The notes under the pieces: generated by a model
What the model was told of the DNA's origin: nothing
What the model saw: the letters and a program-made list of their open reading frames with translations, nothing else
Databases searched by the model: none
Position numbers and translations under genes: made by a program
Origin: Debaryomyces hansenii CBS767
Lineage: Eukaryota > Ascomycota > Pichiomycetes > Serinales > Debaryomycetaceae
DNA: 64,000 nt
Direction: 5' to 3'
Assembly: GCF_000006445.2 (NCBI RefSeq)
Contig: NC_006048.2
Location: 372,001-436,000 of the forward strand
Shown: positions 27,030 through 37,663 of the stretch, one piece after another
Numbering within the stretch: position 1 is the first letter of the stretch
Layout of the letters: each line of letters starts with the position of its first letter

Positions 27030-28898
27030 CTATTTTCCGATAATTTTCGATGAAATTTTTTGGTAATTAATGTTAGGCTTCAAATGGCGAAATTGGGGTA
27101 CAACAATATCTACTTCATTTGAAAAGTCTGCGTCTGAACCAAACGTTAGCGTAGAGAACGATTTTAAATGTTCCCTCTTTTTCAACCAATATTTGACAAA
27201 CCTTATACAAGATCTTTGGTCTTGAATATAATCTTTATATTGATTGGCCACAGCCAAATAGAAATCCTTTCTGTCAGATCCGCTATTCGATAATATCGTG
27301 GCATCACGCAATGCTGCCCAATCTGCAATAGGAATATAGTTGAATCCATTTTGGTCTAAATGCTGCAACGAATCATTCCACTTAATTAAGATATCTTCAT
27401 TAGTATATTGGGGTAATTCACCAGTCTTTTTCAAACAAATACGATAAGAGACAGGAGTACGTTTGACATTATAGATCGAATAATTTTCGATTAATTGTTC
27501 CAAAACATTCTTGTCACCCCAAGAATAATTGCCAATGATAGTATTCAAGAAGACTTCATCAACTGGCTTAATTTCCGCATACAAAGCAATAACTTCTCTC
27601 AATTTGTTGAACGATTCGGCATTCAAGGTTGGGTAAATCTTGAAAAATATCGTGAAAAAAGTATTGTTTAAAATAGAATAACGGGAATTTAATCCTGCCG
27701 AGTTCTTTTCATTGCTGTAATGGGTGATAGTAGACTTCCAGAAATAGATTATATTATCAAGCGATTCATTAAGCTCAAAACAATTTTGTAACAACGATTG
27801 GATATAAGGAACCTTCAAACAAACGTAATATGGCAAGTCATACTGAACAACTTTATCAAAAAAGTGTTTCGAAATTTTTATATCTTTGCACGATCCAATA
27901 AAGTTCAAGTGTAATTCACCTAAGGAGGCTAATACATGTTGCGTACTTTGTTGTTTTGATTCGTATAATTGCAATAAAGCTTCCAATGAATCCAATCCAC
28001 GAGAGTAGTCACCAGATCCAATAGCAATTTTTCCGATAGAACATAACAATTCGTGTTGTACCGTTGAGAGCTCCTTAGTATTCAATTCATAGATATGTAA
28101 AATTTCTTCATATGAGAATCTCTTTTGTTCATAAGCAATTGGCAAGATAACAGCCAATATCTTTTCGTTCAAAAATAATTTCCCAGTTTCGCCATCATTA
28201 ACACCGTTTTCCCATAAGTTAAGCATTTCTGGATACAATTGGAATTGTTTCATGGAGTAAAACAAATACAGCAAAATATTTGCATTCAAAATCTTGTTGA
28301 ATTCGCCACTGATAATGGTTTCACTCAAGTTCAAGACCGCAGACTTAATCAACACCTCATCATGTAAGTTCTCGTTTTGGTACTGGTCACTATCTCTGTT
28401 TCTTGAACTAGACAACCTATTGGTTCTATTGTGATAAACTGAAAAATTCAAAATTTGGGTATAGCTGTACAAATCTCTAGAAGAATAAGACGAACGCAAG
28501 CTCTCGTCTTCGAACGCCTTGAAAAGGTTATCCACAGTCGCCACAAACGCTCTTTGACTATCACGATCTTTAGCGCTTCTATATTGGAATGCCAATGAAA
28601 GCTGTTCTTTGAAATAGTTCAACTTTGAATTCGCTTCACTATCGAGTGCTTCACGTAATACTGGATCTCTTTGTGCCTTGTTAACAAAAGCATCTACCTT
28701 TGAACTCTTAGTCTTCTGGCTCGAAGCACTGGAATTGTGTCTCGTAAATTGACATGTTAGATTATATTGTGCCGGAGATGGTGGATTCACTTGTATGCTA
28801 CTCGATGGGAGACTTATATTAGCTTTATTGCTTCTAACTTTCAGTAAAATAGCAGGCCTAAGCGTCTGCTGTGTATTAGCAGAAAGTAATCTAAACAT
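27030..28898 (-). CDS. RMD9: RMD9-like mitochondrial RNA-binding protein
   Basis: A 622-residue protein with an Arg/Ser-rich, acid-poor N-terminus (MFRLLSANTQQTLRPAILLK) that is a good mitochondrial presequence. The rest is helical-repeat in character, consistent with the pentatricopeptide-like Rmd9 family. Rmd9 stabilises mitochondrial mRNAs and helps present them to the mitochondrial ribosome in yeast. The segment SSRDLYSYTQILNFSVYHNR at about 137-156 and the C-terminal VVPQFRHLKPN match what I recall of this family. It is divergent from VHC1 across 571 bases. The mitochondrial class is firm and the RMD9 name likely. Confidence 0.72.
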   Translation of the reverse strand: MFRLLSANTQQTLRPAILLKVRSNKANISLPSSSIQVNPPSPAQYNLTCQFTRHNSSASSQKTKSSKVDAFVNKAQRDPVLREALDSEANSKLNYFKEQLSLAFQYRSAKDRDSQRAFVATVDNLFKAFEDESLRSSYSSRDLYSYTQILNFSVYHNRTNRLSSSRNRDSDQYQNENLHDEVLIKSAVLNLSETIISGEFNKILNANILLYLFYSMKQFQLYPEMLNLWENGVNDGETGKLFLNEKILAVILPIAYEQKRFSYEEILHIYELNTKELSTVQHELLCSIGKIAIGSGDYSRGLDSLEALLQLYESKQQSTQHVLASLGELHLNFIGSCKDIKISKHFFDKVVQYDLPYYVCLKVPYIQSLLQNCFELNESLDNIIYFWKSTITHYSNEKNSAGLNSRYSILNNTFFTIFFKIYPTLNAESFNKLREVIALYAEIKPVDEVFLNTIIGNYSWGDKNVLEQLIENYSIYNVKRTPVSYRICLKKTGELPQYTNEDILIKWNDSLQHLDQNGFNYIPIADWAALRDATILSNSGSDRKDFYLAVANQYKDYIQDQRSCIRFVKYWLKKREHLKSFSTLTFGSDADFSNEVDIVVPQFRHLKPNINYQKISSKIIGK

Positions 28899-29469
28899 TT
28901 ATACGTTTTTAATACTTTTGCCCGTAAATATAACTTCTTTATGTTGCCACCAGACTAAAGTTTCTCATAAATTTGAGTATAGTGTAGCTTGGATCCGAAA
29001 AATTTTCAGACTGTATATCACCTGATCATATTTCTTTTAATAAATCAAGATATGGAAAAGGTATGTAAATAATGCCAGAGATATCCTAGATGGCCTTCGG
29101 ATGCGTCAGTTACATCTTCATGTATCGCCTGACATCTGGGTTTCTGTAACATGGTAGAAACAATGTAAAAATAGGCTCACATAGAGTTGGCATGAACATC
29201 GATATTTTGCCGAACGCCAAAATCCCTACATAGTAATGAAAATTAGTTTCTGGATAATTTAGGGAAGTATAGACTCATAGTACAATATGTTGATCAGTTG
29301 CCGCTGGCATTAAACAGCTAATGACAAACTTGTAGGCTTCATAGATAGCTAGACGTATCAAGTCGTGTATGCAGTATTGATTTGGCAATGATATCGAACG
29401 ACTGATAAAGAATTCCCAGGAAGAAATTATTGATAGCGTCAAGTAGATAGTGTTAGTACAGTATTAAAT
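28899..29469. promoter_or_regulatory. Divergent RMD9/VHC1 intergenic region
   Basis: A 571-base spacer. At 29052 there is ATGGAAAAG followed by GTATGT, which resembles a tiny exon with a 5' splice site. I find no TACTAAC branch point before VHC1, so I do not call an intron. No other structure is seen. Confidence 0.4.
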
Positions 29470-32400
29470 ATGCCCAGTCGGAGTCTGGGATGGAACAGAT
29501 CTGGAAATGCTACGGAAACATCAACATTGTTACCGGTACATAAAAGTACAAAGATAGATCTGGAGATAGCATCGGAAGATGAAAAGGTTGCTGAAAAGAG
29601 GCCCAAATTAGGGACGTTCGAAGGGGTATTCCTACCAACAGCTTTGAATGAGCTTTCCATTTTGATGTTCTTGAGATTTGGATTTATTATCGGACAAATG
29701 GGTATTATGGGAACATTCTTGCTATTAATTATGTCATACACGATAGACATTCTTACGGTTATGTCGATCAGCGCAATTTCTACGAATGGTACGGTCAAAG
29801 GAGGAGGTGCGTATTATATGATATCCCGGTCTTTGGGGCCCGAATTTGGCGGTGCAATTGGAGTAATCTTTTGTATCGGCCAAATTTTAAATGCATCTTT
29901 AAATGTTGTGGGTCTCATAGAACCTATTTTAGTCAACTTTGGCGAGCATAATGGTGATATTCTCCAAATATTACCAGTTGGATATTTTTGGCAGGCACTT
30001 TACTGTTCAATAGTACTAGCCTGCTGCACTGGGGTGGCACTAGTCGGTGCTAAACTAGTATCTAAAACTGCATTTTACTTGTTCATTATCTTATCGTTGA
30101 GCACGTTATCGATCCCAGTATCAGCTCTTTTTGTGAAGCCATTTAATCCTTTACCTCCCCCACACCAAAATCTAGCATACACTGGATTTTCTTGGTCGAC
30201 TGTTAAGCAAAATTTGTGGCCGCACTTTACAAGTGGAGCTGCTGGTTCAGTCTTAGCACCTGGAGAGAAGGAATCATTCAAAAATTTATTTGGAATTTTT
30301 TTCCCTTCGACTGCAGGTATATTTGCAGGCGCTTCAATGTCGGGTGAGCTTGCCAACCCATCAAAGTCAATTCCGCAAGGAACTTTGAAAGGGCTGTTAC
30401 TTACGTTTATCTTTTATTCTTTGGTTATAGCTAGTTTGGGCTCTACTATATCAAGAGATCTTTTTTATCAGGATATCAAAGTGATTCAAACTGTTAACAT
30501 GCATAAGGTAGTTGTGCTATTAGGGGAAATATCTACGTCTCTATTTTCTGCAATCATGGGGATAGTGGGTGCTGCTACCATGCTATCTGCTATAGCTGAT
30601 GATAAGATCATTCCAGGTTTGTCGGCATTTACTGTATCGAAAATGCCTGCGAGGGAGAGGAAACTAGGTGAATCTTTAAGTGTTTTAGCAACGTGGTGTG
30701 TCGCCCAAACATTTTTATTTGCTGATATCAATCAAATTGCTACATTTATTACTATGGCATTTTTGATGACATTTATTGTCACAAATTTGGCTTGCTTTTT
30801 ATTACGAGTTGGCTCTGCACCAAATTTTAGACCTTCGTTTAAATATTTCAGCTCTAGAACAGCCCTTACAGGCTGCTTAACATCGATATTTGCTATGTTC
30901 ATTGTTGATGGAATTTCTGCCTCCCTAATTATAGTGTTTTTGATGCTTTTAATTATTATAATTCACTACCTTACACCACCCCTGAAGTTTGGTGACATAT
31001 CTCAATTACTAATTTATCATCAAGTAAGGAAATATTTGTTACGATTAAAATTACAGATGAGTGTTAAATACTGGAGACCTCAGATTCTCTTATTATGCGA
31101 TGACCCTAGAACATCATGGAATTTAATTGGTTTTTGCAATCATTTGAAGAAAGGAGGTTTATATATCTTGGGGCATGTGGTTGTCCTTAACGACGAAGCT
31201 AAGGCAGAAAACAATGAGCTGGAATTTGGTATCAACTCATATAAAGAAATTCAAAAACAGAGACATGCTTGGCTGAAGCTTCGTGATATGTCAAATATCA
31301 AGGCATTTGTCCAGATTGCATTAGGACCAACATTGCCATGGGGTGTTCGAAATGTCTATCTAGGATCGGGACTTGGTGGTATGAGACCAAATATCACAGT
31401 TTTGGGATTTTATGATTTTGTAAAGCATGGCGTTGAATTACCATTTCTATCTTCCTTCAAGGATAAAAATAAAATAACCGAGCTACCTACTGATGAATGC
31501 AGAAAGGAAAGGAAAGTGTCTATTGGGCAATGGGTTCAAATTGTAGAAGATCTTATTATAATGCAAGCTACAGTTGCTGTTGCAGCCAACTTTGGCACTT
31601 TAAATTTACCCCAACCTGATGTCAAACGTCATCACTTTTGGTCTCAGCCAAAGACTTCAAATTCTGATACAAGGAAATACATTGATTTATATCCTATCCA
31701 AATGTCATCTATTAACCATCTTGAAAATGGGAAATCTGTTCTTTCAACCAATTTTGATACTTATACTTTAATTTTGCAATTGGGAGCAATTTTGGCAACT
31801 GTTCCCGAGTGGAAATATAGCTTGTATACACTAAGAGTTATTGTTTTTGTTGAAAATCAATCAGAAGTGAATGATGAGAAGAAAAGAGTAAGTGAATTGT
31901 TATCTACGTTGAGAATTGAAGCTGAGGTTAAGATTATATGTCTTGACGATGGCTCTTTAGATTCATATAATTTGCTAGTGAAAGGCTATGCAAGAACGTC
32001 AGGTAATAAGAAAGTATTTGATAGACTTGATAGGACTTTAAAGAATGACCAATGGTGGAAAAACCTATGTAATGCTAGACGTATACTAAAGGAATTGGAG
32101 AAACAGAAAGTACGGAAACAATTTAAGAAGAATCTCTCAACGCAATCAGACGTGGATGAAGCGTTGAAGAACATCACTTCATTGGACTTGAATCACCCTT
32201 CATCTCGTGCAGTACCTTCTAACTATCCAAGTTCAAATAATGGGTTCAAAAATAACAGAAGGTATACAATTTCTAACTTACAGGATAAGGGACTTTCCTT
32301 ATCATTCAATATGAAAACTCAGCAACACGACTTCTTTGCATTTGAAGACTCATCAACTAGTGATTCAAGTGACAGTGAAAGAGATGACGGTTCTACTAGT

Positions 32401-33441
32401 ATTAAGAACCATTTTGGAACTACCACACTTGATAACTACCCTTCCCGTTTTTCGAATACTGATGATAATCAATCACCATCGAATAAGAATCTTCAAGATA
32501 TGGATGAGCATGCTCAATTAAAAACATTAGCAAGATTGAAGGAATACGATGATCTGAAATTAGGGAGAAATGAAGCTTCTACAGATCGATTATCGATAAT
32601 GTCATCTAGGTCTAATTTAATGCCGAATTTCCTGTCGGTTAAATTTCCAAAAGCAAAGTTTGACGATGATGATCATGAAGTAGATGGAGATAATCCTTCT
32701 ATAAGATTCGTGATTGACGATGATAGCGACAGCGACGATGAAAAAGAAAAGGAAGATGCAAAAGAAGAAGCCACAGAAGTGGCTAAAAGAAATAGGTTCA
32801 CAAAGGTAACCACTAGCGCTGATAGAGAGAGAGGTATCAGCCATGGCTCAAGACTTGAACAAAAAGGAAAGAAGGGAAGTAAAAAATCCGATATCATTAA
32901 TGCTTTGAAATCTAAAGGCATATTAGAAGAGCCTCCGAAGTCGTCGCCTTTTATGACAAATGATGATGATATTATTCGTCGTATGAATAGTCCAGAATTT
33001 CTAAGTGTTGAAAATGAAGGAGAGAATGATACGGAAAAAATTCCATCTGGAGGATTATCTTCTTTACCAAACAGTGCTTTATCTGGGTTTGAAGAAGGAA
33101 GTGGAGTTCACTCAACTAGCGAGTCGGGCCCTCAGAGTGCAGAATCTCATGAAGGGAAAGGTCTCACTCAAAAACAATTGCAAGACGCGCTTAAAAGTCT
33201 ATCGTTTAATGATTTACCTGCTAAAGGGCAGCATCTTATTTTGAATGAATTGATGAGAATTAACTCTCCATTAGATCAAACCGACGTTATTTTTTCCACC
33301 TTACCAGCCCCATTGATTGGCACACATCTAGATGAAGAAGAATCCTTTATCTACACCCATAACGTAGCTATATGGGCTGATGGTTTGCCCCCTCTTTTAC
33401 TTATTAACTCTCAAACGGTTACTGTAACCACTGCATTATGA
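29470..33441 (+). CDS. VHC1: VHC1, vacuolar cation-chloride cotransporter (SLC12 family)
   Basis: A 1323-residue cation-chloride cotransporter homologue like yeast Vhc1 (YBR235W), the vacuolar K-Cl transporter. The opening block KLGTFEGVFLPTALNELSILMFLRFGFIIGQMG and GGGAYYMISRSLGPEFGGAIG are diagnostic SLC12 sequences. About twelve membrane segments lie between residues 55 and 510. A large cytoplasmic C-terminal domain follows, first a globular part (to about 860), then a long acidic, Ser/Asp-rich disordered stretch, and a final conserved segment ending with the family's GLPPLLLI. The acidic insert lengthens it relative to yeast. The start is the first ATG of an open frame. Confidence 0.93.
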   Translation: MPSRSLGWNRSGNATETSTLLPVHKSTKIDLEIASEDEKVAEKRPKLGTFEGVFLPTALNELSILMFLRFGFIIGQMGIMGTFLLLIMSYTIDILTVMSISAISTNGTVKGGGAYYMISRSLGPEFGGAIGVIFCIGQILNASLNVVGLIEPILVNFGEHNGDILQILPVGYFWQALYCSIVLACCTGVALVGAKLVSKTAFYLFIILSLSTLSIPVSALFVKPFNPLPPPHQNLAYTGFSWSTVKQNLWPHFTSGAAGSVLAPGEKESFKNLFGIFFPSTAGIFAGASMSGELANPSKSIPQGTLKGLLLTFIFYSLVIASLGSTISRDLFYQDIKVIQTVNMHKVVVLLGEISTSLFSAIMGIVGAATMLSAIADDKIIPGLSAFTVSKMPARERKLGESLSVLATWCVAQTFLFADINQIATFITMAFLMTFIVTNLACFLLRVGSAPNFRPSFKYFSSRTALTGCLTSIFAMFIVDGISASLIIVFLMLLIIIIHYLTPPLKFGDISQLLIYHQVRKYLLRLKLQMSVKYWRPQILLLCDDPRTSWNLIGFCNHLKKGGLYILGHVVVLNDEAKAENNELEFGINSYKEIQKQRHAWLKLRDMSNIKAFVQIALGPTLPWGVRNVYLGSGLGGMRPNITVLGFYDFVKHGVELPFLSSFKDKNKITELPTDECRKERKVSIGQWVQIVEDLIIMQATVAVAANFGTLNLPQPDVKRHHFWSQPKTSNSDTRKYIDLYPIQMSSINHLENGKSVLSTNFDTYTLILQLGAILATVPEWKYSLYTLRVIVFVENQSEVNDEKKRVSELLSTLRIEAEVKIICLDDGSLDSYNLLVKGYARTSGNKKVFDRLDRTLKNDQWWKNLCNARRILKELEKQKVRKQFKKNLSTQSDVDEALKNITSLDLNHPSSRAVPSNYPSSNNGFKNNRRYTISNLQDKGLSLSFNMKTQQHDFFAFEDSSTSDSSDSERDDGSTSIKNHFGTTTLDNYPSRFSNTDDNQSPSNKNLQDMDEHAQLKTLARLKEYDDLKLGRNEASTDRLSIMSSRSNLMPNFLSVKFPKAKFDDDDHEVDGDNPSIRFVIDDDSDSDDEKEKEDAKEEATEVAKRNRFTKVTTSADRERGISHGSRLEQKGKKGSKKSDIINALKSKGILEEPPKSSPFMTNDDDIIRRMNSPEFLSVENEGENDTEKIPSGGLSSLPNSALSGFEEGSGVHSTSESGPQSAESHEGKGLTQKQLQDALKSLSFNDLPAKGQHLILNELMRINSPLDQTDVIFSTLPAPLIGTHLDEEESFIYTHNVAIWADGLPPLLLINSQTVTVTTAL

Positions 33442-33484
33442 TTCTACTTTTATTTATTATATTGCATTATAGACATTTGATTTT

Positions 33485-33556
33485 GTGTCATTTAAATATA
33501 CTGATGTGATTAAAGATGAGCTGATTGTCGCTTTAGAATACACTATTAAATGACAC
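33485..33556. repeat. Inverted repeat in the VHC1-PRP5 spacer
   Basis: Eleven-base arms GTGTCATTTAA (33485-33495) and TTAAATGACAC (33546-33556) are exact reverse complements separated by 50 bases. They start 43 bases after the VHC1 stop, so could form a stem in the 3' UTR or be paired protein sites for PRP5. Confidence 0.7.
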
Positions 33557-33633
33557 TTCTACTCTTATCTATTGACTTATTAAATATAAGAAATTGTAAA
33601 TAAAGATTAGTATTTGTTTAGAAATTGTGCACA

Positions 33634-36375
33634 ATGAATAGCACCGGCTCGAACTATTCGTTAAAGCATAATAATACACAAGATAACAATCATAATTCAG
33701 AAGAAAGTGTTACTAACAAAACTGGCGAATTAGACAAACCTGGTGTAAAAGATGGTCAAGCATTGTCAAAGGAAGAAAAGTTGAAAAGACGACAAGAACA
33801 GTTGGCAGCATGGATGCAGAAGCGTCAACAGGAAAATCAGGAGCCTAGTGGGAAGGTCACAATTTCTGCGACAGACGAAACAAATATCGATAAGGAAAAA
33901 CTAATACGTCAGCAAAGAATAGAAGAATGGAAAAGAAAGAGGCTACAGAAATCAGAGGGCTTAGAAACAGACAGGTCGAAGATAAAGACATTCGAGGTGA
34001 AGAGTAGTAATGAACCTACAATTAAGATCAATGCATCAATGAAGAAGACTATTACTCCAGCTAATGGTCGCCTGAAGAAGAGACCGATTTTTGGAGATGA
34101 AGATGAAGACGATGAAAAGGAATCAAAACCTAAGTTTAAGAAGCCAACGTTAGATTTGGCTGAAATTGAGGAGAAAAAACCTGAAAAATCTATTGATACT
34201 GAAATCGACGAGTTGGATAAATATTTGCTGCTTCTAGAAGAGAAAGAGCAAGGAGTGGAAAATAAAAAGATTGAAAACCATGATGATGATGGAATAGCGA
34301 ATGGGCCAGGAGTGGGCAATGTTAACGAGTCTGATGATGAAGAAATAGATGAAGATCAAAAACAACAAGATATACTTTCTTCCAAGCTAAACAGACTTCA
34401 AAACAAGCAGAAACAATTAGATGATGTTGATCATAACCAAATACAGTACCACCCGTTCAGAAAAGATTTTTATACGGAGCCAACAGAAATTCTGAAGCTT
34501 CCAGAGGAAGAGGTTGCCAATTTACGACTCAAATTGGATGGAATAAAAGTACGTGGTGTCAATTGTACAAGGCCCATTATTAGATGGTCCCAATTGGGCC
34601 TTCCATCTACAATAATGTCGATTATTGAGGGGAGGTTAAACTATTCATCGCCGTCTTCAATTCAAGCCCAAGCCATACCAGCAATCATGTCAGGTAGAGA
34701 TATTATAGGTGTTGCTAAAACAGGATCGGGGAAAACTTTATCCTTTGTTTTGCCATTATTGAGACATATTCAAGATCAACCACCATTAAAAAAAGGTGAC
34801 GGTCCAATCGGTTTGATAATGACCCCCACAAGGGAGCTTGCTTTGCAAATACACAAAGAGTTAAACCATTTTACTAAAAAGTTAAATATATCATCTTGTT
34901 GTTGCTTTGGTGGCTCATCCATAGAATCTCAAATTGCTGAATTAAAGAAAGGAGCGCAGATAATTGTTGGTACACCTGGGAGAATAATCGATTTATTGGC
35001 TGCAAATAGTGGTCGAGTAACCAATTTGCAAAGAGTGACATACTTAGTATTAGATGAAGCCGATAGAATGTTTGATATGGGATTTGAACCACAAGTCACC
35101 AAAGTTTTCACCAGAGTAAGACCAGATAGACAAACCGTGTTATTTTCAGCAACATTTCCTAGGAAAATGGAACTACTTGCAAAAAAAATTTTGGATAATC
35201 CGATGGAAATTGTTGTTGGTGGCATCAGTGTTGTTGCATCTGAAATTACTCAGAAAGTCGAGTTATTTGAAAATGAAGATGACAAGAGCTTAGAAGAAGC
35301 TAAGTTTTCTAAATTATTGAGCACATTAAACGATTATGGAGATAAAGATGCTGAGTGTAAGATATTAATATTCGTGGAAAAACAAATCGCTGCGGATGAG
35401 TTGCTAGTCAAGTTATTGACAGAAAAATATCCATGTCTTGCCATTCACGGAGGAAAGGATCAAATAGATCGTAAGCATGCAATAAGAGAATTTTCTTCGT
35501 CAAATAGTGGGGTGAACATTTTAATTGCTACCTCAATCGCTGCCAGAGGGTTAGATGTTAAAGGTTTAAATTTAGTTATAAATTACGAGGCAGCAAGTCA
35601 CATGGAGGATTATGTTCACAGAGTTGGAAGAACCGGTAGAGCAGGGAGGAAAGGGACGGCCATTACATTTGTTTCTTCAAAACAAGGAAGAGCTATTACT
35701 GATTTGGTTAAGGCGATGAGATTAAGCAAAGTGTCCGAGGATGAAATTAACCCACGATTAATTGAAATAAGTACGAAATTCTTAGAGGGAGTAAAGTCAG
35801 GAAAAGAAAAATACAATTTTGGGTTTAGTGGGAAAGGATTAGATAACTTGCAGGAAATCAGGGAGAGTAACAGAGATTTAGAGAGAAAGGTATATGGCGA
35901 GGAAAATGATTCATCGACTTTCAAAGCTAATGAAAAGAAGCAAAACAAAACAGACATTCATCAATCCGATCTTGATGTCAAACTACCAGACTTTCATATC
36001 ATTGAAGGAAGAGCTCCAGAAACGGCAGGACCAGATAAATGTAAATTCCATTCTAGAATCACTATTAATGACTTGCCCCAAAAGGCTAGATGGATTACTG
36101 TTAATCGTGACAGTTTATCTAAAGTGATAGAATCTACAGGAACTTCAATTACGAACAAGGGGAATTATTATCCCCCAAATTCAAAAATTCCTAAAACAAT
36201 TAAACAGAATGGTAAAGAGGTTACTCCACCTCCTAAATTGTACTTACTAGTAGAAGGATTAACAGAAAAAGCGGTTCATGATGCGATAATATTATTAAGA
36301 GAAAAAATGATTGAAGGATTAGAAGTAGCTGCTAAAGAGGAATCAATGGGTCCAACAGGGAAGTATACAGTTTAA
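33634..36375 (+). CDS. PRP5: PRP5, DEAD-box ATPase of spliceosome assembly
   Basis: A 913-residue DEAD-box RNA helicase. The charged Lys/Glu-rich N-terminus leads into the Prp5-specific segment around residue 285 ([24 protein letters not shown]). Motifs follow in order: Q motif [11 protein letters not shown], Walker A AKTGSGKT (about 360-367), PTRELA, DEAD (Asp474) within the [14 protein letters not shown] block, SAT, and [13 protein letters not shown]. Prp5 uses ATP to help the U2 snRNP bind the branch point, so it acts on signals like the TACTAAC boxes in SSS1 and DCN1. The start is ATG 33634; an upstream TTG only extends the frame. Confidence 0.93.
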   Translation: MNSTGSNYSLKHNNTQDNNHNSEESVTNKTGELDKPGVKDGQALSKEEKLKRRQEQLAAWMQKRQQENQEPSGKVTISATDETNIDKEKLIRQQRIEEWKRKRLQKSEGLETDRSKIKTFEVKSSNEPTIKINASMKKTITPANGRLKKRPIFGDEDEDDEKESKPKFKKPTLDLAEIEEKKPEKSIDTEIDELDKYLLLLEEKEQGVENKKIENHDDDGIANGPGVGNVNESDDEEIDEDQKQQDILSSKLNRLQNKQKQLDDVDHNQIQYHPFRKDFYTEPTEILKLPEEEVANLRLKLDGIKVRGVNCTRPIIRWSQLGLPSTIMSIIEGRLNYSSPSSIQAQAIPAIMSGRDIIGVAKTGSGKTLSFVLPLLRHIQDQPPLKKGDGPIGLIMTPTRELALQIHKELNHFTKKLNISSCCCFGGSSIESQIAELKKGAQIIVGTPGRIIDLLAANSGRVTNLQRVTYLVLDEADRMFDMGFEPQVTKVFTRVRPDRQTVLFSATFPRKMELLAKKILDNPMEIVVGGISVVASEITQKVELFENEDDKSLEEAKFSKLLSTLNDYGDKDAECKILIFVEKQIAADELLVKLLTEKYPCLAIHGGKDQIDRKHAIREFSSSNSGVNILIATSIAARGLDVKGLNLVINYEAASHMEDYVHRVGRTGRAGRKGTAITFVSSKQGRAITDLVKAMRLSKVSEDEINPRLIEISTKFLEGVKSGKEKYNFGFSGKGLDNLQEIRESNRDLERKVYGEENDSSTFKANEKKQNKTDIHQSDLDVKLPDFHIIEGRAPETAGPDKCKFHSRITINDLPQKARWITVNRDSLSKVIESTGTSITNKGNYYPPNSKIPKTIKQNGKEVTPPPKLYLLVEGLTEKAVHDAIILLREKMIEGLEVAAKEESMGPTGKYTV

Positions 36376-36614
36376 ACCCAATAGCGTTATTATCTTCTAT
36401 AATTTATCTATAGGATGCCTAATTTCAAAGAGCATAAAAAGGTTGCAATTCGAGTTATGCACGTGAAAATATAAATCATCCTCGGTAAAACTATTTGTGA
36501 TGATAAATGGTGGAGATAACATAAAATATATAGCTTGGATAGTTCGGGCGTTAAATAAATTCCTCTCTTCTGAATATCTTAATAGGCATATACTATAGTA
36601 AGAATATATGAGAA

Positions 36615-37439
36615 ATGAGTGAATTCAATTTAGAAGACTACAAAAAGTATGATAAATTTATTGTTAGTGAAGTAGAAGAAGGATTCTATCATGTACAATT
36701 CAACAATCCGAAATCCTTAAATGCATTTACAGAACAAGTTTGGAGAGACTATGCAGAAATATTAGAAAGGTTAGATAAATGTGAGGAAACTAGTGTGATT
36801 TTGATCTCATCCGCAATTCCCAAGGCATTTTCCAGTGGGTTAGATTTAAAGGATGCAATTAAAACTATGTCAAGTACTGTACTGAATTCTGAAAAGGAAA
36901 GATATGATTCTTTACATCAACACATTGTTGATTTTCAATATTGCATTGCTGCCCCTGCTCGTATCAGAACTCCTACGATTTGCTTAATGAATGGAATCAA
37001 TTACGGGTTGGCTTTGGACATTTCTTCAGCATGTTCCATTAGAGTCGCGACTGCTGATTGCAAGTTCTCTATACGAGAAATCAAGATTGGGATCCCAGCC
37101 GATATTGGTTCTTTACAAAGAATGCCAACTATAGTCAACAACAAGTCATTGATGTACCAATATGCTTTGACCGGTGGTGTTTTTGGCGCTGATGAAGCCA
37201 CCAAATTGGGTTTTGTTAGTGCTGTCCTTCCAGATCTAAACGCAGGAGTTGAATATTGTAAAAACTTAGGTGAAAATATTAATCAACATCAACAATGGGC
37301 TATCAAGGGAACCAAGGAAAGTATTCAATCTATTGTTGATAATGGTTCACCTTCCGAAGGATTGAAGAACATAGCACATTATAATGCTACTCATATTGAC
37401 GGTAGATTTGTCAGAGCAATGTCGGGTATTAAACTCTAG
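36615..37439 (+). CDS. DCI1: DCI1/ECH1-type delta3,5-delta2,4-dienoyl-CoA isomerase
   Basis: A 274-residue crotonase-fold enzyme. Three acidic residues line up with the catalytic set of mammalian Ech1: Asp135 (ALDISSAC), Glu155 (REIKIG) and Asp163 (PADIGSLQR). The CoA-binding oxyanion block FSSGLDLKDA is at 72-81. It should isomerise dienoyl-CoAs from odd-double-bond fatty acids during peroxisomal beta-oxidation. The C-terminus is GIKL, close to but not the canonical SKL peroxisomal signal, so import may use a weak PTS1 or a partner. A CACGTGA lies about 150 bases upstream. Family and reaction type are well supported. Confidence 0.85.
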   Translation: MSEFNLEDYKKYDKFIVSEVEEGFYHVQFNNPKSLNAFTEQVWRDYAEILERLDKCEETSVILISSAIPKAFSSGLDLKDAIKTMSSTVLNSEKERYDSLHQHIVDFQYCIAAPARIRTPTICLMNGINYGLALDISSACSIRVATADCKFSIREIKIGIPADIGSLQRMPTIVNNKSLMYQYALTGGVFGADEATKLGFVSAVLPDLNAGVEYCKNLGENINQHQQWAIKGTKESIQSIVDNGSPSEGLKNIAHYNATHIDGRFVRAMSGIKL

Positions 37440-37663
37440 TTACTATAAATATTACGTCCATAAAGCAATACAAGTGTAGACAGGTTGTTCGTTAGCTTTA
37501 TTTTCATCTACACCTATGTGAATATCCTATATAAATTTATCTATTTGATCTTGTATCCGGGTAAACAATAGTAGATTTTGTGTTTTAGTGTTCGAGTTTT
37601 TTTTCATTTGATTTACATTCTAGATACCGTTAATATAATCTGTACAAACTAATACGACAAAGG

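Noticed and set aside
29052..29469. Possible short first exon of VHC1 (ATGGAAAAG then GTATGT)
   Set aside because: No TACTAAC or close branch point precedes a usable acceptor before 29470, and VHC1 already starts at a good ATG.
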